Assembly: GCA_020426005.1 (NCBI GenBank) | Contig: JAGQQW010000011.1 | Location: 1 to 53,562, forward strand | Source of the DNA: Planctomycetota bacterium | Lineage (GTDB): Bacteria; Planctomycetota; UBA1135; GCA-002748355 | Direction of reading: 5' to 3' | Length of the DNA: 53,562 nt | In this document: positions 1-8,973 of the stretch, in pieces | How positions within the stretch are numbered: the first letter of the stretch is position 1 | Layout of the letters: each line of letters begins with the position of its first letter | Program-made: the position numbers and the translations under genes | The notes under the pieces: model-generated | Told to the model about the DNA's origin: nothing | Database searches by the model: none | The model's input: the letters and a program-made list of their open reading frames with translations, nothing else

Positions 1-1484
1 AAGCCGCGTTCGCGACAGTTGCGGCAGCCACGCGCGGCTTTGAACGTCGAAGGGTCGAACTCGCAGTGCAATGCTCTCAGCATCGCATCGCTCGGATCTG
101 CCGCCGCGGAACACTCGGGGCACAGTCGTCGCACCAAGCGCTGCGCAACGATCGCCCGCAGACTCGGTGCGAGTAGGTATTGGGCAATACCCATGTCGAC
201 GAGGCGCGTGACGGTGCCGATCGCGCTGTTCGTGTGCAGGGTCGAGAGGACCATGTGCCCCGTGAGCGCTGCATGCACGGCGATCTCGGCCGTCTCTTGG
301 TCGCGAATCTCGCCGACCATGATGACGTCAGGGTCTTGGCGCAGGATCGAACGAAGCGCAGTCGCGAAGCCACGTTGGGCCTTGTTGGAAACCTGGACCT
401 GCGTCGTACCCGTGAGTTCGTACTCGACGGGATCCTCGACCGTCAGGAGATTGCGATCCTCGCTGTTCAGATGGGACAGCAGGCCGTAGAGCGTCGTCGT
501 CTTTCCGCTCCCGGTCGGTCCGGTGACGAGGATCATGCCGTTGGGCTCTTGGGACTTCTTGCGAAGCGTCGCGCAGTGCGCAGCCGAGAGTCCGAGGCGA
601 TCGAGCGTCAGGTCGACGTTGCGTCGATCGAGGATACGGAGGACGACCTTCTCGCCTTGGACGCCGGGTAAGGTCGACACGCGGAACTCGACTTGACCAC
701 CGGACCGCATGTCGCGGCGAAAGCGTCCGTCTTGAGGGCGCCGTCGTTCGGCGATGTCCATCTCCGCGAGCACTTTGATGCGCGAGACGATTGCCGGATG
801 CAGCGGCTTCGGGAGTCTCTGCGCGGTCTCGAGGCGACCGTCGACGCGGACGCGAACGCGTGTGACGTTGCTCGCGGGTTCGACGTGCACGTCGCTGGCC
901 TTGCGGCGCAGTGCCTGCGTGATCAGGTGATCGACCAGCTCGACGATGGCGTCTTCACCGGCAATCTCTTGCAAGCGCTGCGGCGTCGCGAATGCGGAGT
1001 TCTCGAGGTTCGCGAGGTCCAGCGATGCCAGGAGCCCTTCGAGCCCCTTGCCCGCGTGGAGGCGATGCTCGATGCCTGCGCGCAGGGTCTCGGGCGGACA
1101 CACGACGGGGATCGCGGGGCCGCCGAGTACCTCCTGGATCGTGTCGAGCGCGATCAGGTCGAGCGGGTCCTCCATGGCGACGACGATGCCGTCTTCCGAA
1201 TCGCGAATCGCGATGCAACGGTGCCGGCGAACCACATCCGCCGGGAGGACGGCGAGCACTGCGGGCTCGATGTCGAACACATCGGGGTTCTCGAAACCGA
1301 GACCCAGCGCTCGTGCCCAAATTCGCCACGCCTCGACTTCGCTCAACAGCCCGAGCGTCGTGATTCTCTGGAGGAGGGTCCGTTCGTCACCATCCGACTC
1401 CTCGAGCAATCGAACGATCTGAGCTTCCGGTGCACTCGCGTGTTCGGCGAGGGCCGCAACGACACTTCGGAACTTCGTCTCCAC
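1..1484 (-). CDS. gspE: Type II secretion / type IV pilus assembly ATPase GspE (3' end cut by the window edge)
   Basis: This is the cytoplasmic hexameric ATPase that powers pseudopilus or pilus assembly. Read on the minus strand it has an N-terminal MshEN/GspE-like domain, then Walker A (GPTGSGKTTT, Lys about residue 328), an Asp box and Walker B (DPDVIMVGEIRD), a His box (GHMVLSTLHTN) and the start of the zinc-binding tetracysteine, with CPEC near residue 454 and GCRNCRERG at the very edge. The frame has no ATG. It opens after an in-frame stop at 1560-1562, and the best candidates are GTG at 1484 or TTG at 1532, neither with a convincing ribosome binding site, so the start is uncertain. It diverges from the pseudopilin operon across about 120 nt. 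The family assignment is secure; whether it serves secretion or a pilus cannot be decided from the ATPase alone. Confidence 0.93.
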   Translation of the reverse strand, partial: METKFRSVVAALAEHASAPEAQIVRLLEESDGDERTLLQRITTLGLLSEVEAWRIWARALGLGFENPDVFDIEPAVLAVLPADVVRRHRCIAIRDSEDGIVVAMEDPLDLIALDTIQEVLGGPAIPVVCPPETLRAGIEHRLHAGKGLEGLLASLDLANLENSAFATPQRLQEIAGEDAIVELVDHLITQALRRKASDVHVEPASNVTRVRVRVDGRLETAQRLPKPLHPAIVSRIKVLAEMDIAERRRPQDGRFRRDMRSGGQVEFRVSTLPGVQGEKVVLRILDRRNVDLTLDRLGLSAAHCATLRKKSQEPNGMILVTGPTGSGKTTTLYGLLSHLNSEDRNLLTVEDPVEYELTGTTQVQVSNKAQRGFATALRSILRQDPDVIMVGEIRDQETAEIAVHAALTGHMVLSTLHTNSAIGTVTRLVDMGIAQYLLAPSLRAIVAQRLVRRLCPECSAAADPSDAMLRALHCEFDPSTFKAARGCRNCRERG

Positions 1485-1603
1485 GGAGTGTTCATCGGCA
1501 CGATTGCTCCGTGTGCACGAGCCAACTCTCAAGTCGAAGTCGGAGTCCTGTCGATCTCCTCACCGATACCCTCACCCCTTCGCAGCGCTGGAGTTTCGCA
1601 GCG

Positions 1604-2242
1604 ATGGTTCCCCGTAGTCCGAACAGCAGCGGCATGACGCTCGTCGAGCTGGTTGCGTCCTTCGCGGTCGTACTCCTGCTCGCGGGGATCGTCGTACCTA
1701 CCGTCAAAGCGAGGATCGAAGCCGCTCGGATCGAGCGCGCCGAGCGTGACATCACGGTCTTGGGTTCTGCTGTCCGCGACTTCTGGCGAGCGAATGGTGT
1801 CTGGCCGTGTCGCGACGGTGCTGGCAATGCGGATGGACTCGACGTGCTCGTGACGGGAGCCACAGTTCCCACGAGCAATCCTTGGAGTTCCTCGACGGAT
1901 TGGTGGTCGCGTGTTTCGGGACGATCCGATGTCTTGTGGAACCACCTCGGGCGAAACACGCCAGGTGGGTCGAGCTCCGCGCCATACCCGTCGTCGAGAT
2001 CGCAGGGTTGGCGGGGCCCCTTCCTCGACGCGACGCCTCTCGATCCATGGGGTCGCCCCTACGTGGTCCTCGTCGGTGCCGGGCACGCGTCGCCATCGGG
2101 CTCGGATCCGGTCCATCTCGTCGTGCTGAGTGCGGGGAGCGATGGCGAGATCACGACCCCGATCCAGCTCACGACGAGCGCAACCTCGACCGGTGTCATC
2201 GCTGCCGGTGACGTCGGCCTGCTCGTCTGGAGGCGCACGTGA
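1604..2242 (+). CDS. GspG-like pseudopilin (first of two)
   Basis: This is a 212-residue type II pseudopilin, an inner-membrane protein polymerised into the pseudopilus after prepilin-peptidase cleavage. The start ATG at 1604 gives a short leader ending in Gly10, then MTLVE with the conserved Glu at +5 and a hydrophobic helix (about 11-31). The C-terminal half has features of the GspG calcium-binding domain: DPWGRPY and LSAGSDGE. The +1 residue is Met rather than the usual Phe. An in-frame upstream extension to 1430 overlaps the gspE start region and is not leader-like. Its stop overlaps the GTG of the GspF gene in a 4-nt GTGA, so the two are translationally coupled. It is longer than typical GspG (about 140-150). 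Confidence 0.85.
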   Translation: MVPRSPNSSGMTLVELVASFAVVLLLAGIVVPTVKARIEAARIERAERDITVLGSAVRDFWRANGVWPCRDGAGNADGLDVLVTGATVPTSNPWSSSTDWWSRVSGRSDVLWNHLGRNTPGGSSSAPYPSSRSQGWRGPFLDATPLDPWGRPYVVLVGAGHASPSGSDPVHLVVLSAGSDGEITTPIQLTTSATSTGVIAAGDVGLLVWRRT

Positions 2243-3354
2243 GCCCGGTGCTTCTCGAGCGCGCGACGACGCCTGATGCGTCCCTCGCGGAAGTCGGCGT
2301 GGTCGCGACGCGCGACGAGCGGCTCCGCATCGACGAACTCGAGACACTCACGCGCAATCTCCGGCTGCAGCTCGAAGCCGGCGTGCCGCTTCTACGGGCA
2401 CTCGAATCCCAACAACGTGATGACGGCGGACGCATCGACGAAATCGTCGTGGATGTCGCGAGTCAGATTCAAGCCGGCGCGTCGTTCTCCGAAGGCCTCG
2501 AACGATGGCCCCGCGCGTTCCCCGAGATCTATCGCGGTCTCGTGCGAGCGGGAGAACGATCGGGAAAACTCGAAGCGATCCTCGGCGAACTTGCGAGCTA
2601 CCTCGCCTGGGTTCGTGGCGTTCGAAAGACCGTGAGGCGCGCACTCGTCTATCCGTCGATCGTCACGGTCGCGGCGAGTGGGTTGATCCTCTTCGTGCTC
2701 ACTTGGCTCGTGCCTCGATTCAAGCCGCTGTTCGAGAGACTCGGCGATTCCCTGCCTGCAGTGACCAAGGTCCTGATCGCGACGAGCGAAGTGTTGCGGT
2801 CCAACGTGCAGTGGATCGGCGTGGCCGCTGTCGGCGGCGTCATCGCTCTCGTGATCCTGTACAAGAGCGATTCGTCGCGACGGGCACTCGGGAGTCTCGC
2901 CGCGCGACTGCCGCTCACGTCGGGAGTCATCGAGGCAGTCGAATCGACGAGGCTCATGCGCAACTTGTCGATCTCCAGTGCATCCGGCATCCCGATCGTC
3001 GACGCGATCGAGATCGCACGGGGTGCGTGTGCGACGAGTGATTTCAATCACGCGCTCGAATCCGTGCACGAGTCGCTGTTGCAGGGAGAGTCCGTTTCGG
3101 GCGCTTTCGCAGCCGATGGGCGCTTCCCGAAGGACATGTGCAGCCTCCTCGCCGTCGGCGAAGAGGCCGGAAAGCTGACCGACATCCTCACGCGGCTCGC
3201 GGACCACTACGACGAAGTGGCCAAGGAGCGTGTGGATCGCTTCGTGCAATCCCTCGAGCCGATCACGACGGTCGTCCTCGGACTCGTGGTCGGTGCCGTC
3301 GCCGTTGCGATCTTGTCGACGTTGTATCAAGTCATGCAGCAGGCAGGGCGGTGA
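2239..3354 (+). CDS. gspF: Inner-membrane platform protein GspF/PilC
   Basis: This is the 371-residue polytopic platform protein that couples the GspE ATPase to pseudopilin extraction from the membrane. Two T2SSF repeats are visible: residues about 35-160 (LRLQLEAGVPLLRALE, then LVRAGERSGKLEAIL) and about 235-360 (RNLSISSASGIPIVDAIE, then LLAVGEEAGKLTDIL). Membrane segments lie near 145-165, 195-212 and 338-362. The start is GTG at 2239, overlapping the stop of the upstream pseudopilin gene by 4 nt. The N-terminal 30 residues are divergent. Length is slightly below the usual 400. The next gene begins 1 nt after the stop, consistent with one transcript. Confidence 0.93.
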   Translation: MSPVLLERATTPDASLAEVGVVATRDERLRIDELETLTRNLRLQLEAGVPLLRALESQQRDDGGRIDEIVVDVASQIQAGASFSEGLERWPRAFPEIYRGLVRAGERSGKLEAILGELASYLAWVRGVRKTVRRALVYPSIVTVAASGLILFVLTWLVPRFKPLFERLGDSLPAVTKVLIATSEVLRSNVQWIGVAAVGGVIALVILYKSDSSRRALGSLAARLPLTSGVIEAVESTRLMRNLSISSASGIPIVDAIEIARGACATSDFNHALESVHESLLQGESVSGAFAADGRFPKDMCSLLAVGEEAGKLTDILTRLADHYDEVAKERVDRFVQSLEPITTVVLGLVVGAVAVAILSTLYQVMQQAGR

Positions 3355-3355
3355 G

Positions 3356-3991
3356 ATGAATCAACGCGGATTCACACTCATCGAACTGATCATCGTGCTC
3401 TTCGTGATCGCATTGATGGCCGGCACCATTGCACCACTCGCGACGGCGAAGCAGAGGTCCGAGCACTACGATCGCGCCGGCGACGAACTCGCGGCGATCG
3501 AGATCGCGCTCGATGCGTACTACTACGACCGTGCCTCGTTTCCGTCGGCGATCGATGCGATCGACTTCTACGGTCCGTACCTATTGGGGGGCATCGGTGA
3601 CGACACGATCCGTGACGAGTGGGGCGGTGCGTACTACAGGGTCGCTCTCGAGTCGAACCCTGATCGCTGCCACGTGTGGAGTATCGGGGAGGATGGCATC
3701 AACTCGGGAGCGGCCTCCGAAGCCCTGTCGTTGACCGTCGAAGGACGCGTTCCCGGAGATCGGAGGACTCGAGAACGCCTCGCGATCATCGCCGCGTCGC
3801 TCGCTCGTTTCGTCGCCGACGGCGGAACGTTGACCGGTACTTGGAGCACGGATCGACCGGCGATGGGGCTCGGTGCGGCGTACGCGAACGATGGGTATGG
3901 CACTGCGTTTTCGATCGATGCATCGACACGTGTCGTGACGAGTGCAGGCGCGGACCGGGTCTTCTCGACATCGGACGATCTTGGGACGTGA
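3356..3991 (+). CDS. GspG-like pseudopilin (second of two)
   Basis: This 211-residue pseudopilin begins with the textbook prepilin-peptidase signal MNQRG followed by FTLIE, and a hydrophobic helix to about residue 27. The C-terminal part again resembles GspG (DEWGGAYYRV and a SIGEDG loop) and has an extra C-terminal segment rich in Gly, Ser and Thr. The ATG at 3356 was chosen over an in-frame opening at 3230 because the upstream 42 residues overlap gspF and are not leader-like; a GGCGGTGAG stretch precedes it. With the other GspG-like gene it brackets gspF, so the locus encodes two different major-pseudopilin-like subunits and no visible GspH/I/J/K in this window. Confidence 0.87.
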   Translation: MNQRGFTLIELIIVLFVIALMAGTIAPLATAKQRSEHYDRAGDELAAIEIALDAYYYDRASFPSAIDAIDFYGPYLLGGIGDDTIRDEWGGAYYRVALESNPDRCHVWSIGEDGINSGAASEALSLTVEGRVPGDRRTRERLAIIAASLARFVADGGTLTGTWSTDRPAMGLGAAYANDGYGTAFSIDASTRVVTSAGADRVFSTSDDLGT

Positions 3992-3998
3992 GGATCGG

Positions 3999-5498
3999 AT
4001 GAAAGCACTTACTTGGATCGCCGAGGTCGACCGAGACGTCTTGCGCTTCAGTGTCGGTTCGGGTCGTGGTCGCCATGCGCGGATCGTGCATGCCGCGACG
4101 TACCCGCTCGACAACGACCAACCGATGTTGCTGCGGTCGAAGCTTCGTGACGCCGCGGCAAGCTTCGATCTGAGTGAAGCAGACGGGATCGTACTCGTCA
4201 GTGATCGCAGGCTGGTCCACGGGACCGTGCTCTTGCCCAAGCATCCGAAGCGCGGTCAACGAGAGCGTGAAGTCCTGATCGCGGCCCGTGAACTCGGACT
4301 GTGGGACGACGACACCAAGCTCGCGGTCGGTTGGCAAGAAGCAGAGCGCGACGCATCGCAGCGTGCGATCGTCTTCGACGCCGCTCCGCGTTCTCTCGTC
4401 GACATGATCCACGGTGCAGCTTCGTGCCTGTCTCCGCGACGGCTTTGGATCGCCTCGCTCGAGTCGGTGATCGCACACTCCGCGCGGCGATCGACGAACG
4501 AAGATCGGACCGCTGTGCTCGACATTCGGAGCGACCACGCGACGTTCGTGCTTTGCAGCCGTGGACGGGTTCTGACGTCTCGGAGATTCAAGCTACCGTT
4601 CGCGCGGGATCCACGTGGGTTCGGTGCCGAAGCGCTTCTGCCTCTCGCGATGGAAGTGACACGGTCACTCGAGTTCCTTGCAGAACACGACGAAGAGCCG
4701 CCAACATCGATCGAGATCACGGGTAGTCTGCGCCAAGACGAGTTCGACGCCGATACCTGGTCGGATGCGTTCGGGCTGCCTTGCGATCTCGCGTCGCGAG
4801 CCGAACTCGCGGCCGTCGCCGAGGATGTCGTCCCGGCTCGCGCGTGGCTCGTCCCCGCGGCGTTGATCGCGAGCAAACGAGTTCCCGCGACCGTTTGTTG
4901 GCTATGCGAACCGTCGGTTCCCACCGTCGCCGAGCGCCTGGCCAAGTCCGTGCTCGAAGCGTCGTCGATGGCCGCGCTCTTGGCCGGGAGCGCGTTCCTC
5001 GTCGAAGCCTTCAGCGAGGAGTCGGCGCGCGATCGTACGAATGGCGTCCGGATCCGCGCCGAGATCGCGGATCTCGAGCAACGCGAAGGCGCAATGACCG
5101 GTCGCTCGTTCGGCACGTCGTTCGAGGACCGCCGAACCGAAGCGATCGACGCGATCGACCGCGATCGGTATTCGGTTTCGCATCTTTGTGCGTCCCTTTC
5201 GATCGAACGACCCGAGCGCGTGCACTTGACGCGCCTCGTCGTCGACGCAGATGGAGGCGCAACGATCGCTGGGGTGATTCGAGAGGCGAGCAGAGCGTCG
5301 GCGATGCAGGCCTTTGGAGAATTCACGCGTCGGATGAACGACGTTCTGATGGAGCGCGAGCTCGGCGGTTCTCTTTCCGAGTCGCTTCCGGGCGATGCGG
5401 GAGTTCCTTTCGAACTCGTCGCCCGCCGTCGCAACGGGCGGTCAGGCGATCACGCGCCCATGGAAGTTCCGGAGATTGGAGGCACCCATGGGCGATAG
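3999..5498 (+). CDS. PilM/GspL-like assembly protein, single chain with a membrane anchor
   Basis: This 499-residue protein sits where the PilM-PilN or GspL component belongs. Residues about 1-300 look like a divergent actin-like PilM/GspL cytoplasmic domain (AVLDIRSDHATFVL near 172-185). A single hydrophobic segment lies at about 321-338, and the C-terminal 160 residues would be periplasmic and PilN/GspL-like. The architecture is that of GspL, or a PilM-PilN fusion. The ATG at 3999 lies 7 nt after the previous stop and starts cleanly at MKALTW; an upstream in-frame extension to 3942 overlaps the pseudopilin gene. Sequence similarity is weak, so the call rests on architecture and position between the pseudopilin and PilO-like genes. 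Confidence 0.7.
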   Translation: MKALTWIAEVDRDVLRFSVGSGRGRHARIVHAATYPLDNDQPMLLRSKLRDAAASFDLSEADGIVLVSDRRLVHGTVLLPKHPKRGQREREVLIAARELGLWDDDTKLAVGWQEAERDASQRAIVFDAAPRSLVDMIHGAASCLSPRRLWIASLESVIAHSARRSTNEDRTAVLDIRSDHATFVLCSRGRVLTSRRFKLPFARDPRGFGAEALLPLAMEVTRSLEFLAEHDEEPPTSIEITGSLRQDEFDADTWSDAFGLPCDLASRAELAAVAEDVVPARAWLVPAALIASKRVPATVCWLCEPSVPTVAERLAKSVLEASSMAALLAGSAFLVEAFSEESARDRTNGVRIRAEIADLEQREGAMTGRSFGTSFEDRRTEAIDAIDRDRYSVSHLCASLSIERPERVHLTRLVVDADGGATIAGVIREASRASAMQAFGEFTRRMNDVLMERELGGSLSESLPGDAGVPFELVARRRNGRSGDHAPMEVPEIGGTHGR

Positions 5499-6039
5499 AG
5501 CAGTCGCATACCGTCGACGCAAACGGGCGGCGAAGGCGATCGTGCCTGTGGCGTCGTTCCTGTGCTTGATCCTCGGCGTCGTCGCCTGGATCCGGATCCC
5601 ATCGAAGAATCAACTCGCACAACTCGAGACCCAGCGCAATCTGCTCGTGCAGCGCATCGACCAGCTCGCGATGCGTGCTGTCGAAACGGACACGGCAGCG
5701 ACGAGCGACGGCGCGAGTCAGTTGCCGGTGCGTCTCGCATTTGCGGATTTCGTCGAGCGAATCCATGGCAGTGCCAAGGACGCCGGCATCGAGAACGTTC
5801 GGATCGAGACCCAGTCGACGGGGCAAGGATCGGTTCCCGCAGTCGGATTGCGTGGATTCGCGGGAACGCTTCGATTCTCGGGCGAGTGGAGTGACATCGT
5901 CGAGTTCTTCAGCGCGATCGAACTCGGGAGTCCGATCATGCGCGTACGGAGCCTGCTCGCCGAGCCGACCGATGACCGGATTCGTGTCGAGTGCACGGTC
6001 GACGCATGGTCGATGCCAACGGTAGAGGTGGCGCGATGA
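5488..6039 (+). CDS. PilO/GspM-like inner-membrane protein
   Basis: This is a small bitopic protein (183 residues) with a basic cytoplasmic N-terminus (YRRRKRAAK), one membrane helix at about 18-36, a short coiled coil (about 42-58) and a periplasmic ferredoxin-like fold region ending near residue 180. That layout, the length and the position after the PilM/GspL-like gene match PilO/GspM. The start ATG at 5488 overlaps the preceding gene by 11 nt and has GGAGATTGGAGG upstream; the longer in-frame opening at 5395 would lie entirely inside the preceding gene. Its own stop overlaps the next ATG as ATGA. The inferred role is to join the PilM-like protein to the periplasmic secretin partner. Confidence 0.68.
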   Translation: MGDRAVAYRRRKRAAKAIVPVASFLCLILGVVAWIRIPSKNQLAQLETQRNLLVQRIDQLAMRAVETDTAATSDGASQLPVRLAFADFVERIHGSAKDAGIENVRIETQSTGQGSVPAVGLRGFAGTLRFSGEWSDIVEFFSAIELGSPIMRVRSLLAEPTDDRIRVECTVDAWSMPTVEVAR

Positions 6040-6641
6040 AGGGGCGTCGAAAGCTCCTGCGATCACCATGGTTCGCGACTGCGATCGTCATCGGTGCCGT
6101 TTGGATCAATCGCGACCACGTGCGAAGTCTCGCAGGGCTCGTCGGCGAAGAGACCGTCGATCCGGGAATCGTCGCCGAAGCTCCGAATGCAGGGGTGGAC
6201 ACCCGAATCGGTGCCTCGCCGAGTGGAGCGCCTCTGGCGCCGACGTTCGCTCCTGCGCGTCTCGAGACGAGACTCCAAGATCCTTTCGCGCACGACCTCG
6301 AGACCAGGATGGCGGCCGTGCCCGTTCGCGACGCGGAGGCCGTCGACCTCGAGCTGCCGACGGTGAGCCTCGTGCTCGTCGGTCCTACGACACGGCGCGC
6401 CATCGTCGACGACCGCATCGTCGGCGTCGGTGACCGAATCGAGATGGGTCGTATCGAAGCCGTCGACACCACCGGCATACGCGTCGTGACCGAAGCGCGT
6501 GGCACTGTCCATGTTCCGCTCACGACGAAACCGAAACCAGGGGACGCGAGCGCGGAAGGCGCCGTCGTCGACGACCCGGGACGTGAAGCCGTCGAAGGAC
6601 GAGCCGCTCCCGGTGGAAGATCACGAGGCAAGAGGCGATGA
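6036..6641 (+). CDS. PilP/GspC-like periplasmic linker to the secretin
   Basis: This is a 201-residue protein with an N-terminal basic patch and hydrophobic anchor (about 10-24), a variable linker, and a small beta domain at about 113-168 (VSLVLVGPTTRRAIVDD, then VGVGDRIEMGRIEAVDTTGI). That resembles the homology region of GspC or PilP, which contacts the secretin N0 domain. The C-terminus is a charged, Gly/Arg-rich tail. It is coupled on both sides by ATGA overlaps (6036-6039 and 6638-6641). Position immediately before the secretin gene supports the role. Whether it is closer to GspC or PilP cannot be settled from this sequence. Confidence 0.65.
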   Translation: MKGRRKLLRSPWFATAIVIGAVWINRDHVRSLAGLVGEETVDPGIVAEAPNAGVDTRIGASPSGAPLAPTFAPARLETRLQDPFAHDLETRMAAVPVRDAEAVDLELPTVSLVLVGPTTRRAIVDDRIVGVGDRIEMGRIEAVDTTGIRVVTEARGTVHVPLTTKPKPGDASAEGAVVDDPGREAVEGRAAPGGRSRGKRR

Positions 6642-8926
6642 AGTACGTGAAGTTGTCGATCGTGTTGCTGCTACTGGCCGCGTGTCACGATGTGCCGCGT
6701 ATGGATGCCGGCGTCGACATACGTGACGAGGCGCTCGCTTCGTACCGCGGGCTCGGTGTCGTGACGCTACCGCGGCGCTTCGATGTCGCTTCTTCGGACG
6801 ATGCTCGTGTCGAGACCTTCTCGGCGCGCGATGCAGCTCTGCGCGACACGTTGCTGACTCTCTTCAAGGACAGCGATGTCAATCTGCTCGTCGAGGACGG
6901 AGTCGACGGCGTAGCGAGTTTCGACATCAAGACCGCGTCGCTCGAGGAGACGTTCGAGGCGCTGCTCGAGAGCTACGACCTCGCGTATCGCTGGGACGGT
7001 GACTTCTTGCGCATCGAGGGATCGACTGCGAAGGTCTTCGATGTCGACTACCCGGGCCAAGCGGCACCGAGCGGTGGCGCGATCGGCCCGAACAGCTCGG
7101 ATACATCCGGGAACGCGACGGGCGATGCCGGAGCGAGTGGAACCGGGTTTTGGGATCGGCTCGAAGCGGATCTCGAGCGCGTGGCTACGAACGCGTCGAG
7201 CGTCGTCGTCAATCGACGCCTCGGCACCGTTGCCGTCGAAGGGCGTCCACGGGTCGTGCGTCGCGTCGGAGCCTATCTGGAAGCATCACGCCGCCGTGCG
7301 ACTCGCCAAGTATCGATCGAGGCGCGCATCGTCGAGGTCAGCCTCCGCAAGGAGTTCAAAGCCGGAGTCGACTGGTCGATCCTGCCCGGTGTCTTCAACA
7401 CGTCGAAGACGGGCACGCTGCCCGGCGGCGCGATCCTCGGTCAATCTGCGTCGGCTGGCGTCGATGCGTTCCGATTCGGCCTTCTCAAGGCCGGCGATTT
7501 CTCGATCCTTCTCGATGCGCTCGAAACGCAAGGGCAGGTTCGCGTGCTCTCGAGTCCACGCGTCGCGACGCTCCACAACGTCCCCGCGCAGATCCGCGTC
7601 GTCGAGCAGGTCCCGGTCATCACGCGCGAGATCATCGACACGGACAGTGCGTCGAGGACGCAGTTCAGTGTCCGCTTCGAAGATGCTGGCGTCACGGTAT
7701 CGGTCACGCCGCAGATCGGTGAGGACGGGATCATCACGGCACACGTCATGCCCTCGATCGTCGAGGTCTCGGGCTATATCTCGACGCCGGACAACCTGGT
7801 GACCGAACCGATCCTCAACACTCGCTCGGTCACGACCGTGTTGCGTGTCCCCGATGGGCAGCCGATCGTGCTCGGGGGGCTACGAAGCGAGCGCAAGACG
7901 GAGAGCCTCGAGAAGGTGCCGCTCCTCGGAGATGTTCCGATCGTCGGCAACCTGTTCCGCACGACCATCCAAGAGCGTGCAGACACGGAACTCGTGATCG
8001 TGTTGACACCGCGGATCCTGACATCGGCGTGGGAGCGCGAGGATTGGCAGCGCAGCCTCGACCGGATCCACCGCATCGAGGAACCCTTCCGTCCGTCGAC
8101 GATTCCGATGAACGATTCCGCGATCGAAGTCGGCATGCCTTCACTCGGGGGTATCGCGGATGTCGTGGAGGACGGTGACGGATCGCGCATCCCGGTGCAC
8201 CCGGAAGGAGAGACCGTCCGCGAGAAGTCGGCGCCCGGCGAAACGACCGCAAAGGCAAAACGCATCAGTCGCGCCGGGCTCGCGCGAGTCGCGTTCCGGC
8301 GCGCACTCGCGGCCCTCGATCGCGGTGATGCACAGGTTGCGCTCGACGAGCTGAATCGTGCGACGACGATGAACCCCCGAAGTGCAGATGCGTGGCTCGT
8401 GCTCGGAGCGATCCACTACGGCCGCGGCCATCTTGCGGATTCGCGTCATGCGTACGCACGCGTCCTCGCGATACGTGCCGGCGACATGCACGCGACGATC
8501 GGGCTCGGTCTCGTGGCGATGCGAAGGGGGGACTCTTTGCGAGCAGAGTATCTGTTTCGCGAGTCCCTCGAGCGTTCCGTCAGCCCTGTGGCGCTCAACA
8601 ACCTCGGCGTCGCGCTGCTGGCGCAAGGGCGTTTGGACGAAGCGCGCCGGCAGTTCGAAGGCGCACTCACCGTGACTTCGAACCTGACGGCACCACTCGC
8701 AGAGGCCGCACTCAACCTCGCCGTCTGCGAGGATCGGATCGGCAACGTTCGGGAAGCCGCCGAAGCGTATCGAGCCTACGTGCGTTCCGGCGGTCGACTC
8801 GACGAGCCCGGGGTGGAGGTCGTTGCGGATCGGGTCCGCTCGGTGCTGTCGCAGCCGGTTCCCGTGTCGGCCCCCTTCGATCTCGACACCGAGTCGATCC
8901 CGGCAAGCCCGCAGTTCGATCGCTGA
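6638..8926 (+). CDS. Lipidated secretin (GspD/PilQ/MshL family) with C-terminal TPR extension
   Basis: This is an outer-membrane channel subunit of 762 residues. A lipoprotein signal ends in LLAAC (Cys16). An STN/N0-like domain spans about 58-129, followed by a Gly/Ser/Asn-rich linker (about 139-170), a short N-domain (about 180-220) and the secretin core (about 225-462), which carries VRVLSSPRVATLHN and the signature VPLLGDVPIVGNLF. After the core comes a linker and then about 190 residues (about 555-745) of TPR-type helical repeats (ALAALDRGDAQVALDEL, AWLVLGAIHYGRGHLADS, ALNNLGVALLAQGRLDEA). TPRs are normally on a separate pilotin or MshN-type protein, so this fusion is unusual. It is the last gene of the coupled operon. 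Confidence 0.92.
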   Translation: MKYVKLSIVLLLLAACHDVPRMDAGVDIRDEALASYRGLGVVTLPRRFDVASSDDARVETFSARDAALRDTLLTLFKDSDVNLLVEDGVDGVASFDIKTASLEETFEALLESYDLAYRWDGDFLRIEGSTAKVFDVDYPGQAAPSGGAIGPNSSDTSGNATGDAGASGTGFWDRLEADLERVATNASSVVVNRRLGTVAVEGRPRVVRRVGAYLEASRRRATRQVSIEARIVEVSLRKEFKAGVDWSILPGVFNTSKTGTLPGGAILGQSASAGVDAFRFGLLKAGDFSILLDALETQGQVRVLSSPRVATLHNVPAQIRVVEQVPVITREIIDTDSASRTQFSVRFEDAGVTVSVTPQIGEDGIITAHVMPSIVEVSGYISTPDNLVTEPILNTRSVTTVLRVPDGQPIVLGGLRSERKTESLEKVPLLGDVPIVGNLFRTTIQERADTELVIVLTPRILTSAWEREDWQRSLDRIHRIEEPFRPSTIPMNDSAIEVGMPSLGGIADVVEDGDGSRIPVHPEGETVREKSAPGETTAKAKRISRAGLARVAFRRALAALDRGDAQVALDELNRATTMNPRSADAWLVLGAIHYGRGHLADSRHAYARVLAIRAGDMHATIGLGLVAMRRGDSLRAEYLFRESLERSVSPVALNNLGVALLAQGRLDEARRQFEGALTVTSNLTAPLAEAALNLAVCEDRIGNVREAAEAYRAYVRSGGRLDEPGVEVVADRVRSVLSQPVPVSAPFDLDTESIPASPQFDR

Positions 8927-8934
8927 GCAGGCGT

Positions 8935-8951
8935 CCCGCGAAGAATGCGGG
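8935..8951 (+). terminator. Possible weak hairpin after the secretin gene
   Basis: A CCCGC / GCGGG inverted repeat with a 7-nt loop lies just past the stop of the secretin gene. There is no T-tract, so intrinsic termination is doubtful. It is the only structure visible in the 47-nt gap before the next gene. Confidence 0.25.
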
Positions 8952-8973
8952 CGATTCTGCCGATACAGTCTGG

